Shown here piece by piece: positions 27,376-36,577 of a stretch of DNA of 64,000 nucleotides (position 1 is its first letter; each line of letters opens with the position of its first letter). The notes under the pieces were generated by a model, which was not told the origin of the DNA, ran no database searches, and saw only the letters and a list, made by a program, of their open reading frames with translations. Both the position numbers and the translations under genes were made by a program. The DNA is from Bradyrhizobium sp. AZCC 2262 (GTDB lineage Bacteria; Pseudomonadota; Alphaproteobacteria; Rhizobiales; Xanthobacteraceae): the NCBI RefSeq assembly GCF_036924535.1, contig NZ_JAZHRT010000001.1:7750001-7814000 (forward strand), written 5' to 3'.

Positions 27376-27423
27376 CAGACCTATAATCAAACTTGTAATT
27401 AATCAGACCTGTAATCAGGCTTG
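27376..27423. repeat. Two-copy 28-base-period tandem repeat
   Basis: Two 20-base units (27376-27395 and 27404-27423) of the form CAGACCTRTAATCARRCTTG differ at three positions. They lie between the convergent kinase and regulator genes, and the second overlaps the regulator's stop codon. No terminator hairpin is obvious here. Confidence 0.5.
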
Positions 27424-28056
27424 GCCCTGACGCTGGGTGGTCATCACGATCCGGACCAGGTCAGCCGCGTTCCGCGCGCCGAGCTTCTTCATGATATTGG
27501 CGCGGTGATCCTCGATCGTGCGCGGGCTGATCCCGAGATGCCGCCCCGCTTCCTTGTTGGAAGCGCCGGCGGTGAACTGTTCCAGCACCTCGCGTTCGCG
27601 CCGCGTGAGCGGTTCACGTCCCGGAAAATGCATGGTCGCAATGCGCGATGGCGCGTTTTCCGCCTGCCGGCGAGCATAGGCCTCGATCGCCTCATCGAGT
27701 CTTGCCACGATTTCGCTGCCGCGAAACGGCTTTTCGATGAAGTCCAGCGCGCCGTTCTTGATGGCGCTGACCGCCATGGCGATATCGCCCTGCCCCGAGA
27801 TCATGAAGATCGGCGCAGGATAATCCTCACCATGCAGCTCTTTCAGAATATCGAGACCGGACTTGCCCGGGATATGCACATCGAGGAGGATGCAGGCTGG
27901 CGTCCGCGTTCGCGCAATCGCCAGCAGCGCTGCTCCGTCGGCAAAACAGATGACCTGATAGCCGCCTGCCGTCAGGACCATCGAAAGCGTGTCGCGAACG
28001 GCTGGGTCGTCATCGACTACGAAGATCTCCCCACGGGAGGGGGCTTTGTCAGCCAT
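27415..28056 (-). CDS. FixJ/NarL-type response regulator with LuxR helix-turn-helix
   Basis: A 213-residue protein. The receiver has an acidic pocket VVDDD, phosphoacceptor Asp59 (LLDVHIPG), a SGQGDIAMAV block and Lys109 (EKPF), all very FixJ-like. The C-terminal LuxR helix-turn-helix runs from LTRREREVL to ADLVRIV, with recognition helix around SPRTIEDHRANIM. A CCGTA-N4-TACGG site at 28124-28137 lies 68 bases before the start, suggesting autoregulation. Candidate kinase partner: the convergent hybrid kinase. Its recognition helix closely resembles that of the receiver-less LuxR protein at 37170, so both may bind the same operators. Confidence 0.85.
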   Translation of the reverse strand: MADKAPSRGEIFVVDDDPAVRDTLSMVLTAGGYQVICFADGAALLAIARTRTPACILLDVHIPGKSGLDILKELHGEDYPAPIFMISGQGDIAMAVSAIKNGALDFIEKPFRGSEIVARLDEAIEAYARRQAENAPSRIATMHFPGREPLTRREREVLEQFTAGASNKEAGRHLGISPRTIEDHRANIMKKLGARNAADLVRIVMTTQRQGQA

Positions 28057-28123
28057 GTTCCATCGTCCATGCGTGGTTGAATGTGACGCACACTCGGATA
28101 ACGGTATCGAACTCCATACCGGA

Positions 28124-28137
28124 CCGTATTTGTACGG
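28124..28137. promoter_or_regulatory. CCGTA-N4-TACGG site upstream of the FixJ-type regulator
   Basis: CCGTATTTGTACGG, a perfect 5+4+5 inverted repeat, lies 68 bases before the start codon of the regulator at 28056. It is one of five related sites in the 28-38 kb island (others at 33605, 35993, 36743, 37839). Confidence 0.6.
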
Positions 28138-28602
28138 GACCGCAGCTTAACGCACAAGTAGCAACGCACCCTAAAAAAAAGTAACTGAGACTCATGCAGC
28201 AGGCGACGGCGTCGCGCAGACGCTCCACCGCCAGGATGACGCCGATCGCGCCGTGATTTCGCTTGCGGCTGATCGAACGGACGATCGCAAGGGAAACTTC
28301 GCCGGAAACATCGCCCGGCAACCCCGAGAGTTCCATCAACCATCGAGCTCGACGACGTATCGCCCCGCTACATGAAGGCTGCCGCATTGCAGGCATGCGA
28401 TGTCAATCTTGGCATTGCCCTGCGCTCGCGGGCTGGCGTCCGTCATGCCACGGGCGCACCGCCGGATCTGGTGGCGGGTCTTGCCGACATGCGCGCGACC
28501 ATCGTCGGCGCCCGTTGAAGCTGCCAGAGCCTTTTTCGTTTCGATGGAATCGGAACGGAGCCCTGAATTTTTGCTGTGACGCGTTTTTCCTGCCGATCGG
28601 CC
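28138..28602. other. Gap with no confident gene
   Basis: A short reading frame on the minus strand (to about 28396; stretch LPGDVSGEVSLAIV) and one on the plus strand (about 28340-28518, ending MRATIVGAR) both have GC-rich third positions. I recognise neither. One may be a gene remnant or a small unknown protein. An A8 tract at 28172-28179 precedes the regulator promoter. Confidence 0.3.
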
Positions 28603-28926
28603 TCAGTGCATCGCCTCTTCGGCCTTTGACGAGGCGCCCGATCGCTTCTTGGCGTGCTTGCCTCTCAGGAAGCGGATGTCCATTTCCGTACCGTTGACCC
28701 GAACAAGCTCGCAGCGGCGATAGGCGAGGCCGGTCGACGACAGCAGCAGGAAGAACTCCTTGAGATTGAGGCCTTGAATGGAGCCTTCCACGGTCAGCGT
28801 GGCGTCGGTATCCGAGATCGCATTGAGCTGGCAGTCCCTGCGCCAGGTCCCGTCGATCGCCATGAGGCAGACGTCATAGCCCCGGCTGAACGTAACCCGC
28901 TCGACGCCTTTGCCATCCTCTGTCAT
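28603..28926 (-). CDS. PilZ-domain protein
   Basis: A 107-residue protein. RVTFSRGYDV carries only part of the RxxxR c-di-GMP loop of PilZ domains, and the (D/N)xSxxG motif appears as ISDTDATL, where the glycine is replaced by Asp. The STGLAYRRCELV strand is typical of short alphaproteobacterial PilZ proteins. The degenerate motif may mean weakened or no c-di-GMP binding. It starts four bases after cheR ends, so it is the last gene of the che operon and may couple chemotaxis signalling to motility or polysaccharide output. Confidence 0.75.
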   Translation of the reverse strand: MTEDGKGVERVTFSRGYDVCLMAIDGTWRRDCQLNAISDTDATLTVEGSIQGLNLKEFFLLLSSTGLAYRRCELVRVNGTEMDIRFLRGKHAKKRSGASSKAEEAMH

Positions 28927-28929
28927 CGC

Positions 28930-29802
28930 TCACCGTCCCGCCATCGCCGCAATTTTTGGCATCGACGTTGCGGCCTGCGCAGACCCGGCACGCGCGCCGC
29001 TCGGCCGATAGAGACCGCGCTTGTCCGGGAACGGCTTGAAGACATCCGTCAGGCCGACGACCGTTTCCGCCGCGCCCAGCACCAGGAAGCCATCGCCTTC
29101 CATCGCCTTGGCGAGACGGCCGAAGATACTGATCTTGGTTTCCTGATCGAAATAGATCAGCACGTTGCGGCAGAAGATGACGTCAAAGGTGCCTAGCTGG
29201 GAGAAATCGTGCAGCAGGTTCAGTTGCCGGTGCTGAACCATGGCGCGCAGCTCGGGGCTGATCTGCCAGAGCTCGCCGTTCTGCTTGAAATATTTGACGA
29301 GCAGTTGAATCGGAAGGCCGCGCTGGACCTCGAACTGGCTGTAGACGCCCGATTTCGATTTCTCGAGCACTTCCGTGGACAGGTCGGTCGCGATGATTTC
29401 GACGCGCCATCCAGCCAGCGCGGCGCCCATTTCCTTCAGCGACATCGCAAGCGAATACGGCTCCTGGCCGGTGGAGCCGGCAGCGCACCATATCCTGATG
29501 CTCTTTCGGTTGGCGCGCGCCTTCAACATTTCAGGCATGATCGAATCGCGAAAGTGTTCGAACGGCACCTTGTCGCGGAAGAAGAAGGTTTCGTTGGTGG
29601 TCATGGCTTCGACCACCTGGGCGGTGATCGATGACGATCCACCCTTCATTTTCTGCACGAGTTCGGAGATGCCCGGCGCACCGCATTTGCGCGACAGCGG
29701 AAGCAGGCGGCTTTCGATCAGATATTGCTTGTCTGCGGACAGGTCGAGACCGGAATGATCCTTCAGGATCTTACGCAGATACTCATAGTCTGTCGGGGTC
29801 AC
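28930..29802 (-). CDS. cheR: Chemotaxis protein methyltransferase CheR
   Basis: A 290-residue enzyme that transfers methyl groups from SAM to glutamates on chemoreceptors. The N-terminal all-alpha domain includes DYEYLRKILKDHSGLDL and TNETFFFRD (about residues 68-76), which are strong CheR hallmarks. The SAM site lies in IRIWCAAGSTGQEPYS, and FDVIFCRNVLIYF near residue 205 is the other family block. It sits 31 bases after cheY and 4 bases before pilZ. The partner methylesterase cheB, commonly adjacent to cheR, is not in this window. Confidence 0.93.
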   Translation of the reverse strand: MTPTDYEYLRKILKDHSGLDLSADKQYLIESRLLPLSRKCGAPGISELVQKMKGGSSSITAQVVEAMTTNETFFFRDKVPFEHFRDSIMPEMLKARANRKSIRIWCAAGSTGQEPYSLAMSLKEMGAALAGWRVEIIATDLSTEVLEKSKSGVYSQFEVQRGLPIQLLVKYFKQNGELWQISPELRAMVQHRQLNLLHDFSQLGTFDVIFCRNVLIYFDQETKISIFGRLAKAMEGDGFLVLGAAETVVGLTDVFKPFPDKRGLYRPSGARAGSAQAATSMPKIAAMAGR

Positions 29803-29833
29803 GGCGGGCCTCTCGATGGTAAGCAGAAAAGTT

Positions 29834-30223
<390 letters not shown>

Positions 30224-30262
30224 ATCCAGTATCCTACTTGCGAGCGGCGGATGCCCACGGGG

Positions 30263-30736
30263 CTACGCGGCGAGGGTTGTTTTCGGCACGATTTCGAGAA
30301 CGCGATCGACGTCGAGGACGACCATGAGCTGGCCGTCGAGACGGTGAACACCGCCGGCGAGCTTGGCCATGCGGGGATCGAGATTGACGGGGTTTTCCTC
30401 GCGGCCGTTATCATGGAGTTTCAAGACCTCGCCGATCTGGTCGATCAGCAGGCCGTAGGACTCGCCGCGCAGATCGACGCCGACCGCCATCGGCGGCTTG
30501 CCGTCGTCGTTCTTGGGCAGCCCGAGCCGGGCGCGCATGTCGACCACGGTGACGATGCGGCCGCGCAGATTCAGCACGCCGGCGATCTCCGCCGACGACA
30601 GGGGAACGCGGGTCAGCCGTTCCGGCATGAACACGTCCTGCACCCGCGAGATCGGCAGGCCGAACAATTGCCCGCCGATCACCGCGGTGACGTATTCGGC
30701 CACGGTGCCCTCGATGGTCTCGGTCTTGGTTGTCAT
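30263..30736 (-). CDS. cheW: Chemotaxis coupling protein CheW
   Basis: A 157-residue protein with one CheW domain: EYVTAVIGGQLFGLPI, then RVQDVFMPERLTRVPL, then VLNLRGRIVTVVDMRARLGLP, the usual receptor and CheA contact blocks. It bridges receptors and CheA in the signalling array. It is located 12 bases after cheA and 39 bases before cheY in the same operon. Confidence 0.92.
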   Translation of the reverse strand: MTTKTETIEGTVAEYVTAVIGGQLFGLPISRVQDVFMPERLTRVPLSSAEIAGVLNLRGRIVTVVDMRARLGLPKNDDGKPPMAVGVDLRGESYGLLIDQIGEVLKLHDNGREENPVNLDPRMAKLAGGVHRLDGQLMVVLDVDRVLEIVPKTTLAA

Positions 30737-30748
30737 GATCTTACCTTC

Positions 30749-33523
30749 TTAAGCCGCTTTCCTGGTCTCGGCGGTCTGTTCCTTCAGCGCCGCGATCAGG
30801 CCGGGACGGTCGAACTTGGCGACATAATCGTGGAAGCCGGCCTGCCGCCCGCGCTCGATCGCCGCCGGCGACACCAGCGAAGACAAGGCGATGATCGGCA
30901 TCGTGCTCAGATTGTGGTCGGCGCGAATCGTCTCGGCGAACTCGAAGCCGTTCATGTCCGGCATCTCGATGTCGGTCAGCACCACGTCGAATGTGTGGCT
31001 CGAGCGCAGCGCGGCGAGGCCCTCCTGCGCGTTGACGGCGACCCGCACCTTGTAGCCGGCGGCCTTCAAGACCGGCGCCAGCATGTTGCGGAAGAACGCT
31101 GAGTCATCGACCAGCAGCACCGATTGCGCCGTCGACGAGGCCCGCATCTCCTTGCGCGAGAACCAGTCGGCAAACGCCATGGGGAGGAAGTGGCCGACGT
31201 CGATCACTTCGGTGGCCTGGCCCTTGATCACGGCCGAACCGAGAATGCCGTCCTGCTGGCCGGCGACCTCGATGTGCAGCCGCTCCTCGACGATGTCGAT
31301 GATCTCGTCGACCACGAGCCCCATCGAGCGGCCGTCGTCGGCAAACACCAGGATCGGCTGCGAGCCCTGGGTCTGGACGGTGACCCCGGTCATCTGCACC
31401 AGCGGCATCAGCTGCTCGCGGTACTGCACCATGTAGCGGCCGTTAGAGAGCTCGATCTTGTCGGTGGCGATCTCCTCCAGCCGGGTGACGAGCCCGAGCG
31501 GGACCGCCTTGGGCTGGCTCGATCCGGCGCGGAACACCAGCAGCGAGGTGAGCTGTTCACCGCCGATCGCATGGGCTGCGGACGCCTCGTCGGCCATCTC
31601 ATGGGCCGAGGAGCCGGAGGCGCCGAGCGCTTTGGCAATGCCGTTGGGATCGATGATCATGATCACGGCGCCATCGCCCAAAATGGTGTTGCCGGAGAAC
31701 ATGTCGATGTGCCGCAGTTTGGTGGACATCGGCTTGACCACGATTTCTTCGGTGTGGAACACGCCGTCGACCACGATGCCAAAGGTCTGGCTGCCGACCT
31801 GCGTCACCACGATAAAACCGTTCTCGGGGTCGCTGGATGATCCGTCGTCGATCTTCAAAAGCTTCTTCAGGTGCATCAGCGGCAACAGCTTGTTGCGCAA
31901 CCTGAGGACAGCGGTGTCCTTGATGCGCTCGATGCGGTGTTCGGAGTTGGCGCGGGCGCGCACCAGTTCCACCACAGACAATTGGGGAATCGCAAAGCGG
32001 TCACCAGCGGCTTCCACGATCAGGGCCGAGACGATGGCGAGCGTCAGCGGGATCTTGATGGTGACGGAGGAACCCTCGCCGGCCACGCTCTTGATGTCGA
32101 TGGTGCCGCCGATCTGGTCGATATTGGTGCGCACCACGTCCATGCCGACGCCGCGGCCGGAGACCGAGGTGACGGCAGCCGCCGTGGAGAAGCCCGGGGC
32201 AAAGATGAACTTGTGGATCTGGGCTTCGGTCATCTTCTCCAGTTCGGCCTCGCTGACGAGACCGTTCTGCAGCGCCTTGGCCTTGATCCGCTCGGTGTTC
32301 AACCCGCGGCCATTGTCGGCGATGCAGATGATGATGTGGCCGCCCTCGTGATAGGCTGATAGCCGTATCGTGCCCTGCTCGCCCTTGCCTGAGGCCAGCC
32401 GCTCGGCCGGGGTCTCGAGGCCATGGTCGGCGGAGTTGCGCACCATGTGCGTCAACGGATCCTTGATCAGGTCGAGCACCTGGCGGTCGAGCTCGGTGTC
32501 GGCGCCGTGCATCTCGAGTTCGATCTGCTTGCCGAGTTCGCCGGAGAGATCGCGGACGATTCTGGGCAGCTTCTGCCAGGCATTGCCGATCGGCTGCATC
32601 CGCGTCTTCATGACGCCTTCCTGCAGCTCGGCGGTGACGTTCGACAGCCGCTGCAGCGGCACCTTGAACTCGGTGTCCTCGTTGCGGCGGGAGATTTCCA
32701 GGAGCTGGTTGCGGGTCAGCACCAGCTCGGAGACCATCGTCATCAGATGTTCGAGCGTGTCCACGTTGACGCGGATCGACTGGTTGGCGATCTTGTCGGC
32801 TTCCTGAACATCGGTATCGGCGACCGCGGCGCGCTTGGCCGGTTTGGCCTTCGCGGTTTCCTTGGCGATTTCCTTGGCTTCCGGCACGGTGGCGGCTGGC
32901 TTGGCGGCGGGCGCGGCCGGCTTGGCGACAGGAACCGGCGCGGGTTTGGGCGCGGGGGCGGCTTCGGTCTCGGTCTCGCGGAAGGCGCGTTCGAGGTCGT
33001 CGAGCGAGACCTCGCCGGGACGCAACGGGCGTTCCAGTACCTGGTCCACCAGCGTGCCCTTGGCAACTTCCTGGGTGATCGCGGGCTGCACCGGGGGTGC
33101 GGCCACCACGGGGACCGGCGCGGCAACCGGCTCGGCCGCAGCATGCTTGGCGCCTTCGGCCATCGCGTGCAGTTTCTCGATCAGGTCTTCGTCGGTGCCC
33201 TCGGGCTCGGTCTCGGTCGCTTCCAGCCCTGCCAGAATCTCTTTAATGCGATCGATCGAGGACAGGATCAGCGTCACGGCTTCGGCCTTGACCGGCATGC
33301 CGTCGCGGAATTTGCCCATCAGGGTCTCGCCGGCATGGGCCAGCGCTTCCAGCCGCGGCAGCCCCAGGAAACCGCAGGTGCCCTTGATGGTGTGGACCAG
33401 GCGGAAGATATTATCCAAAATCTTCGCGTCGCTCGGGTCCTGCTCGAACCGCACCAACTGATTGTCGACCGTATCCAGGCTCTCGCTAGTCTCCGTCAAG
33501 AACTCCCGCAACAGGTCGTCCAT
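30749..33523 (-). CDS. cheA: Chemotaxis histidine kinase CheA with extra CheW-like and receiver domains
   Basis: A 924-residue hybrid CheA. The HPt domain carries phosphoacceptor His44 (HTIKGTCGF). A Pro/Ala/Lys-rich linker (about residues 135-240) replaces a clear P2 domain. The dimerisation and ATPase domains show MVRNSADHG (N box), ADNGRGL (G1) and SGRGVGMDVV (G2), followed by a CheW-like domain with LRNKLLPLMHLKKLL. A second CheW-like domain follows (about residues 650-780), then a receiver with LTDIEMPDMNG and AKFDRP. Typical CheA is about 650 residues, so the tail is a substantial addition. It leads the operon cheA-W-Y-R-pilZ. A CCGTG-N4-TACGG site lies 82 bases upstream. Confidence 0.9.
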   Translation of the reverse strand: MDDLLREFLTETSESLDTVDNQLVRFEQDPSDAKILDNIFRLVHTIKGTCGFLGLPRLEALAHAGETLMGKFRDGMPVKAEAVTLILSSIDRIKEILAGLEATETEPEGTDEDLIEKLHAMAEGAKHAAAEPVAAPVPVVAAPPVQPAITQEVAKGTLVDQVLERPLRPGEVSLDDLERAFRETETEAAPAPKPAPVPVAKPAAPAAKPAATVPEAKEIAKETAKAKPAKRAAVADTDVQEADKIANQSIRVNVDTLEHLMTMVSELVLTRNQLLEISRRNEDTEFKVPLQRLSNVTAELQEGVMKTRMQPIGNAWQKLPRIVRDLSGELGKQIELEMHGADTELDRQVLDLIKDPLTHMVRNSADHGLETPAERLASGKGEQGTIRLSAYHEGGHIIICIADNGRGLNTERIKAKALQNGLVSEAELEKMTEAQIHKFIFAPGFSTAAAVTSVSGRGVGMDVVRTNIDQIGGTIDIKSVAGEGSSVTIKIPLTLAIVSALIVEAAGDRFAIPQLSVVELVRARANSEHRIERIKDTAVLRLRNKLLPLMHLKKLLKIDDGSSSDPENGFIVVTQVGSQTFGIVVDGVFHTEEIVVKPMSTKLRHIDMFSGNTILGDGAVIMIIDPNGIAKALGASGSSAHEMADEASAAHAIGGEQLTSLLVFRAGSSQPKAVPLGLVTRLEEIATDKIELSNGRYMVQYREQLMPLVQMTGVTVQTQGSQPILVFADDGRSMGLVVDEIIDIVEERLHIEVAGQQDGILGSAVIKGQATEVIDVGHFLPMAFADWFSRKEMRASSTAQSVLLVDDSAFFRNMLAPVLKAAGYKVRVAVNAQEGLAALRSSHTFDVVLTDIEMPDMNGFEFAETIRADHNLSTMPIIALSSLVSPAAIERGRQAGFHDYVAKFDRPGLIAALKEQTAETRKAA

Positions 33524-33604
33524 ATGCGCATGCCTTCCAAAAATCAGATATCGGTCTTCTGCAGACTAGGTCTCCGGATTTCACGGCCACGTTAATTTCG
33601 CCGT

Positions 33605-33618
33605 CCGTGCTAATACGG
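33605..33618. promoter_or_regulatory. CCGTG-N4-TACGG site upstream of the che operon
   Basis: CCGTGCTAATACGG differs from the ideal inverted repeat at one position. It lies 82 bases before the cheA start, so the chemotaxis operon may be under the same regulator as the other island genes. Confidence 0.5.
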
Positions 33619-34037
33619 ATATGGTGAACAAAATCTCGTCATAGGCCGTTCGCGGCGGCGCGGTCGACGACATTTGAAAGTCTCGACGGTAAACGGCCGG
33701 CGCGCCGGATAACGATTTGGGGATTTGCGCGTGTTGGGAACTTGCGCGTGGCGAAGGTCGCGCCGGTCAGGCTGCGAGCAGCTCGTCTTCGCGCTTCACC
33801 CTCGTTCTGGTGTTGCCGGTGAGGCCAGGAAACCTTCGCCAATTTCATTTATGGTGAACAGAATCTTACCGACGCAGGATTACAGGCCTTCCGACTGCGG
33901 ATACGGCATCGTCGATCAATCGCGAGAGGCATTGATGACTGCACGCCGTCAGCTGCGCGGCCGGACGTTCGATCGCATGCATGATTGTTTCGAGGGGTTT
34001 GCCAAAGCCACGCGCATGGCGCGGCGTCGGCGAACAG
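33619..34037. other. Gap with no confident gene
   Basis: A 16-base word ATGGTGAACARAATCT occurs at 33619 and again at 33851. The second could start a 70-codon frame (MVNRILPTQDY...), but it is arginine-rich and unrecognised, so it is not called. Confidence 0.3.
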
Positions 34038-34454
34038 CTAGCCTGATTGGACGACGCCACTGAAACGGGACCGGGCTTCGGTAAGACATTCGTTGACGGC
34101 CATGAGCAGCGCCCCAGGCGTGAACGGCTTACGCAGGCAACGCGCGGCACCGAGCTCAAGCGCCATGCGCAGGAAGTCCGGCGCCGGCGAGTCGAGGTTG
34201 GCAAAGGCGTATCCCGACATCGCAATCAGGGGAATCGCCGGCGCACGCTCGTGGAATATCCTGATCGATTCGAAGCCGCGCATGTGCGGCATGAAGATGT
34301 CGACGAGCATCAGGTCGAAGCCGGAGTCCTCCAGCACGCGAAGGCCGGCTTCGCCGCCATCGGCTATCGTCACGTCAAAGCCGTGACGCTCCAGATAGAT
34401 CTCGATGGCCGTGCAGACCATGGGATCGTCATCGACGATGAGCACGCGAGTCAT
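34038..34454 (-). CDS. Single-domain response regulator (paralogue of 23339)
   Basis: A 138-residue stand-alone receiver. The acidic pocket is IVDDD (residues 6-10), the phosphoacceptor is Asp52 in VDIFMPHMRG, and the conserved lysine lies in LRKPFTP. The APDFLRMALELGA segment matches the receiver at 23339, so the two likely arose by duplication and flank the che region. No output domain or adjacent kinase is seen; it may serve as a relay or sink for one of the local kinases. Confidence 0.8.
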   Translation of the reverse strand: MTRVLIVDDDPMVCTAIEIYLERHGFDVTIADGGEAGLRVLEDSGFDLMLVDIFMPHMRGFESIRIFHERAPAIPLIAMSGYAFANLDSPAPDFLRMALELGAARCLRKPFTPGALLMAVNECLTEARSRFSGVVQSG

Positions 34455-35173
34455 ATCAGCCCCCGGGAAGCAGATAATGCGCTTTCAGTCCCATCTTCCT
34501 CAGCCGCAATGATCGGCCTGACTGGTTTTTTCTGGTTTGGTGCGAAGTGCCGATGGCTCCCTGTCTCGTCACGCCTTGTTAGCCATCACCGTCCGAAGGC
34601 ACGCCTTCCTTACGATCGCGCGGCAGTTTTGCCTTGCGAATCAGTGCACTATTGCATTTCCGCTGCAAATCGCCGATCTGTCTGCCCCCTACAGTGTATA
34701 AGGCGGGTTCCGCAACCGTGCGCGGGCCGCCTCCGGGAATTCATTCCCAGGCGGGATTGTGCTCGTCGATTGCTGCAGCCCTGCCAGTCGCGGCGCTCGC
34801 CGCGCTCTGCCCGCATCTTGATACGGCTCGGCGGTGCTCGGCGAGGGACCAGCCTGAGCAATGCGATCGTTAGCGCCGCGCATGGCCTCCGTCGTCGAAG
34901 TCGGCGGATTCGCCTGCGAACGCGAGCACCGCCGCGCATCGGCTTCAGCAGGGGCGTCTTGTCGGCTTCAGCCGGCGAACAAACTGCCGCCCGCAAGGAT
35001 ACGTTCCCGAGGGCGCTCACATCGGAAAGGCCCGACGCAGCGCCGATTGCCGCACGTCCATTTGCCAATTTTTCTTGCCAAGAAAATGTGCAAGGATCAT
35101 CCTGCATTTCGGATTTTACGCAGCAGGCGCCAGACGCCAGAGACCGGCTTAGCCCGTAAGGCAGGAGACTGCT
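34455..35173. other. Long intergenic region upstream of the Crp-like gene
   Basis: No reading frame here is recognisable. It contains a perfect 8+1+8 inverted repeat, TTTTCTTGCCAAGAAAA at 35070-35086, about 88 bases before the Crp-like start. A small AGGATCATCCT palindrome follows it. Either could be an operator for the downstream gene. Confidence 0.5.
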
Positions 35174-35899
35174 TTGGATTCAGCCCCTCGTTCTCCGAAT
35201 GGATTTTTGTCCTCGCTGACCCCGGACGACTTCGAACTGGTTCGCCCGCATCTGCGTACCGCCGATCTCGGCCAGGACATGGTGCTGGTCGAAGTCGACG
35301 AAACGCTCAAGCGTGCGTATCTCCCGCACAAGGGCGTTATCTCGCTGGTCGTGAAGCTCGCGCGCGGCGAGCACGTCCAGATCGCGATGATCGGCCGCGA
35401 CAGCATTTTCGGCGCATTCTCCGCACTCGGCGACGCCGTTGCGCTGAACAGCGCCGTGGTGCTGGTGCCCGGCGCCGCCTCGACGATCGATGTCGAGCAG
35501 CTTCGCATTGCCGCGGACCAGAGCACAACGTTGCGTACTGCGCTGACGCGGCACGGCCTCGCCGTCTATGCGCAGATCCAGCAGACGGCCGGCTGCAACG
35601 CCTCACACACGGTGGAGTCGCGGCTGGCGCGATGCCTGTTGCATACGCGCGACCTCTCCGGCAGCGACAAGCTCGTCCTGACCCAGGAAGCGATGGCGCA
35701 GATGATCGGCGCTCGCCGCAACAGCGTTTCGCTGGTGGCCAACACGCTGCAGCACGCAAACTTCATCCACTACAGCCGCGGGCATATCGAAATCACCAAC
35801 GTGGACGGCCTGATCAAGACTTCCTGCGAGTGCTACGCGACGGTCAAGGCGCAATACACCCGGCTGCTGCATCCGCGCATCCACTGCGCGGCCGCATGA
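35174..35899 (+). CDS. Crp/Fnr-family transcriptional regulator
   Basis: A 241-residue protein starting at TTG with GGAG six bases upstream. The N-terminal cyclic-nucleotide-binding fold (about residues 15-130) has a GRDSIFGAFSAL stretch in the usual phosphate-cassette position but not a canonical cAMP-binding RxA motif, so the ligand is unknown. No N-terminal cysteine set for an Fe-S cluster is present, so it is not a classical FNR. The C-terminal winged helix includes LTQEAMAQMIGARRNSVSLVANTL (about residues 172-196). It stands alone; an upstream palindrome may mediate autoregulation. Confidence 0.82.
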   Translation: MDSAPRSPNGFLSSLTPDDFELVRPHLRTADLGQDMVLVEVDETLKRAYLPHKGVISLVVKLARGEHVQIAMIGRDSIFGAFSALGDAVALNSAVVLVPGAASTIDVEQLRIAADQSTTLRTALTRHGLAVYAQIQQTAGCNASHTVESRLARCLLHTRDLSGSDKLVLTQEAMAQMIGARRNSVSLVANTLQHANFIHYSRGHIEITNVDGLIKTSCECYATVKAQYTRLLHPRIHCAAA

Positions 35900-35992
35900 C
35901 CGCTTCCCGCGATCGACGGCGACGCGGCCCGATCTGTGATACGCATCGCGTCGTCGTTGCGCGCGAGGATTGCGCAATTCCCCAACACCCCA

Positions 35993-36006
35993 CCGTACTA
36001 GTACGG
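35993..36006. promoter_or_regulatory. CCGTA-N4-TACGG site upstream of the CheY-like gene
   Basis: CCGTACTAGTACGG, a perfect 14-base palindrome, lies 178 bases before the CheY-like start at 36185 and about 94 bases after the Crp-like gene. Confidence 0.6.
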
Positions 36007-36184
36007 CCAATCGCAGCCTCTGCGGCCTTTCCGCCGGCACCAAGTTAACGCGCTGTTCAATGAGCCCTGATACTTGTCACGGTGCTGACGGGTGCGGGTT
36101 CGAGAAAGGCAATTGGGGCTCTTTCGCGTGCAACGCGCATTCACCTGTGTTCGGCGGCTTGCTGTTTGCGCGGAGTTAAGGAAC

Positions 36185-36577
36185 ATGGCTTTTGACTTGT
36201 CGATGCCCATCCTGGTGGTCGATGACTACAGCACCATGATCCGCATCATCCGCAACCTTCTCAAACAGCTCGGATTCGAGAATGTCGACGAGGCCAGCGA
36301 CGGATCGGCCGCGCTCGCCAAACTGCAGACCAAGCGATACGGCCTCGTGATCTCCGACTGGAACATGGAGCCGATGACCGGCTACGACCTGCTCAAGGAA
36401 GTTCGCGCCAGCCCGGAATTCTCCAAGACGCCTTTCATCATGATCACGGCTGAATCCAAGACCGAAAACGTCATTGCCGCGAAGAAGGCCGGCGTCAACA
36501 ATTACATCGTCAAGCCGTTCAATGCCGCAACGCTGAAGACCAAGATGGAAGCGGTGTTTCCCGACGCAGTCGGTTGA
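36185..36577 (+). CDS. CheY-like response regulator
   Basis: A 130-residue receiver very close to chemotaxis CheY. The acidic pocket is VVDDY (residues 11-15), the phosphoacceptor Asp58 lies in SDWNMEPMTGYDLL, the conserved Thr is in MITAES and the Lys in VKPFN. ATG at 36185 has AAGGAAC just before it; upstream in-frame codons have no such signal. It is transcribed away from the che operon, downstream of a CCGTACTAGTACGG site. It could be a second CheY for the flagellar motor, or a phosphate sink for the CheA at 30749. Confidence 0.85.
   Translation: MAFDLSMPILVVDDYSTMIRIIRNLLKQLGFENVDEASDGSAALAKLQTKRYGLVISDWNMEPMTGYDLLKEVRASPEFSKTPFIMITAESKTENVIAAKKAGVNNYIVKPFNAATLKTKMEAVFPDAVG

Noticed and set aside
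27342..27414. Bidirectional terminator between the convergent kinase and regulator genes
   Set aside because: No GC-rich hairpin followed by a T run was found; only a short tandem repeat is present.
33851..34063. 70-codon frame starting MVNRILPTQDY
   Set aside because: No recognised family and an arginine-rich shadow-like composition; the start word repeats at 33619, where it gives only a very short frame.
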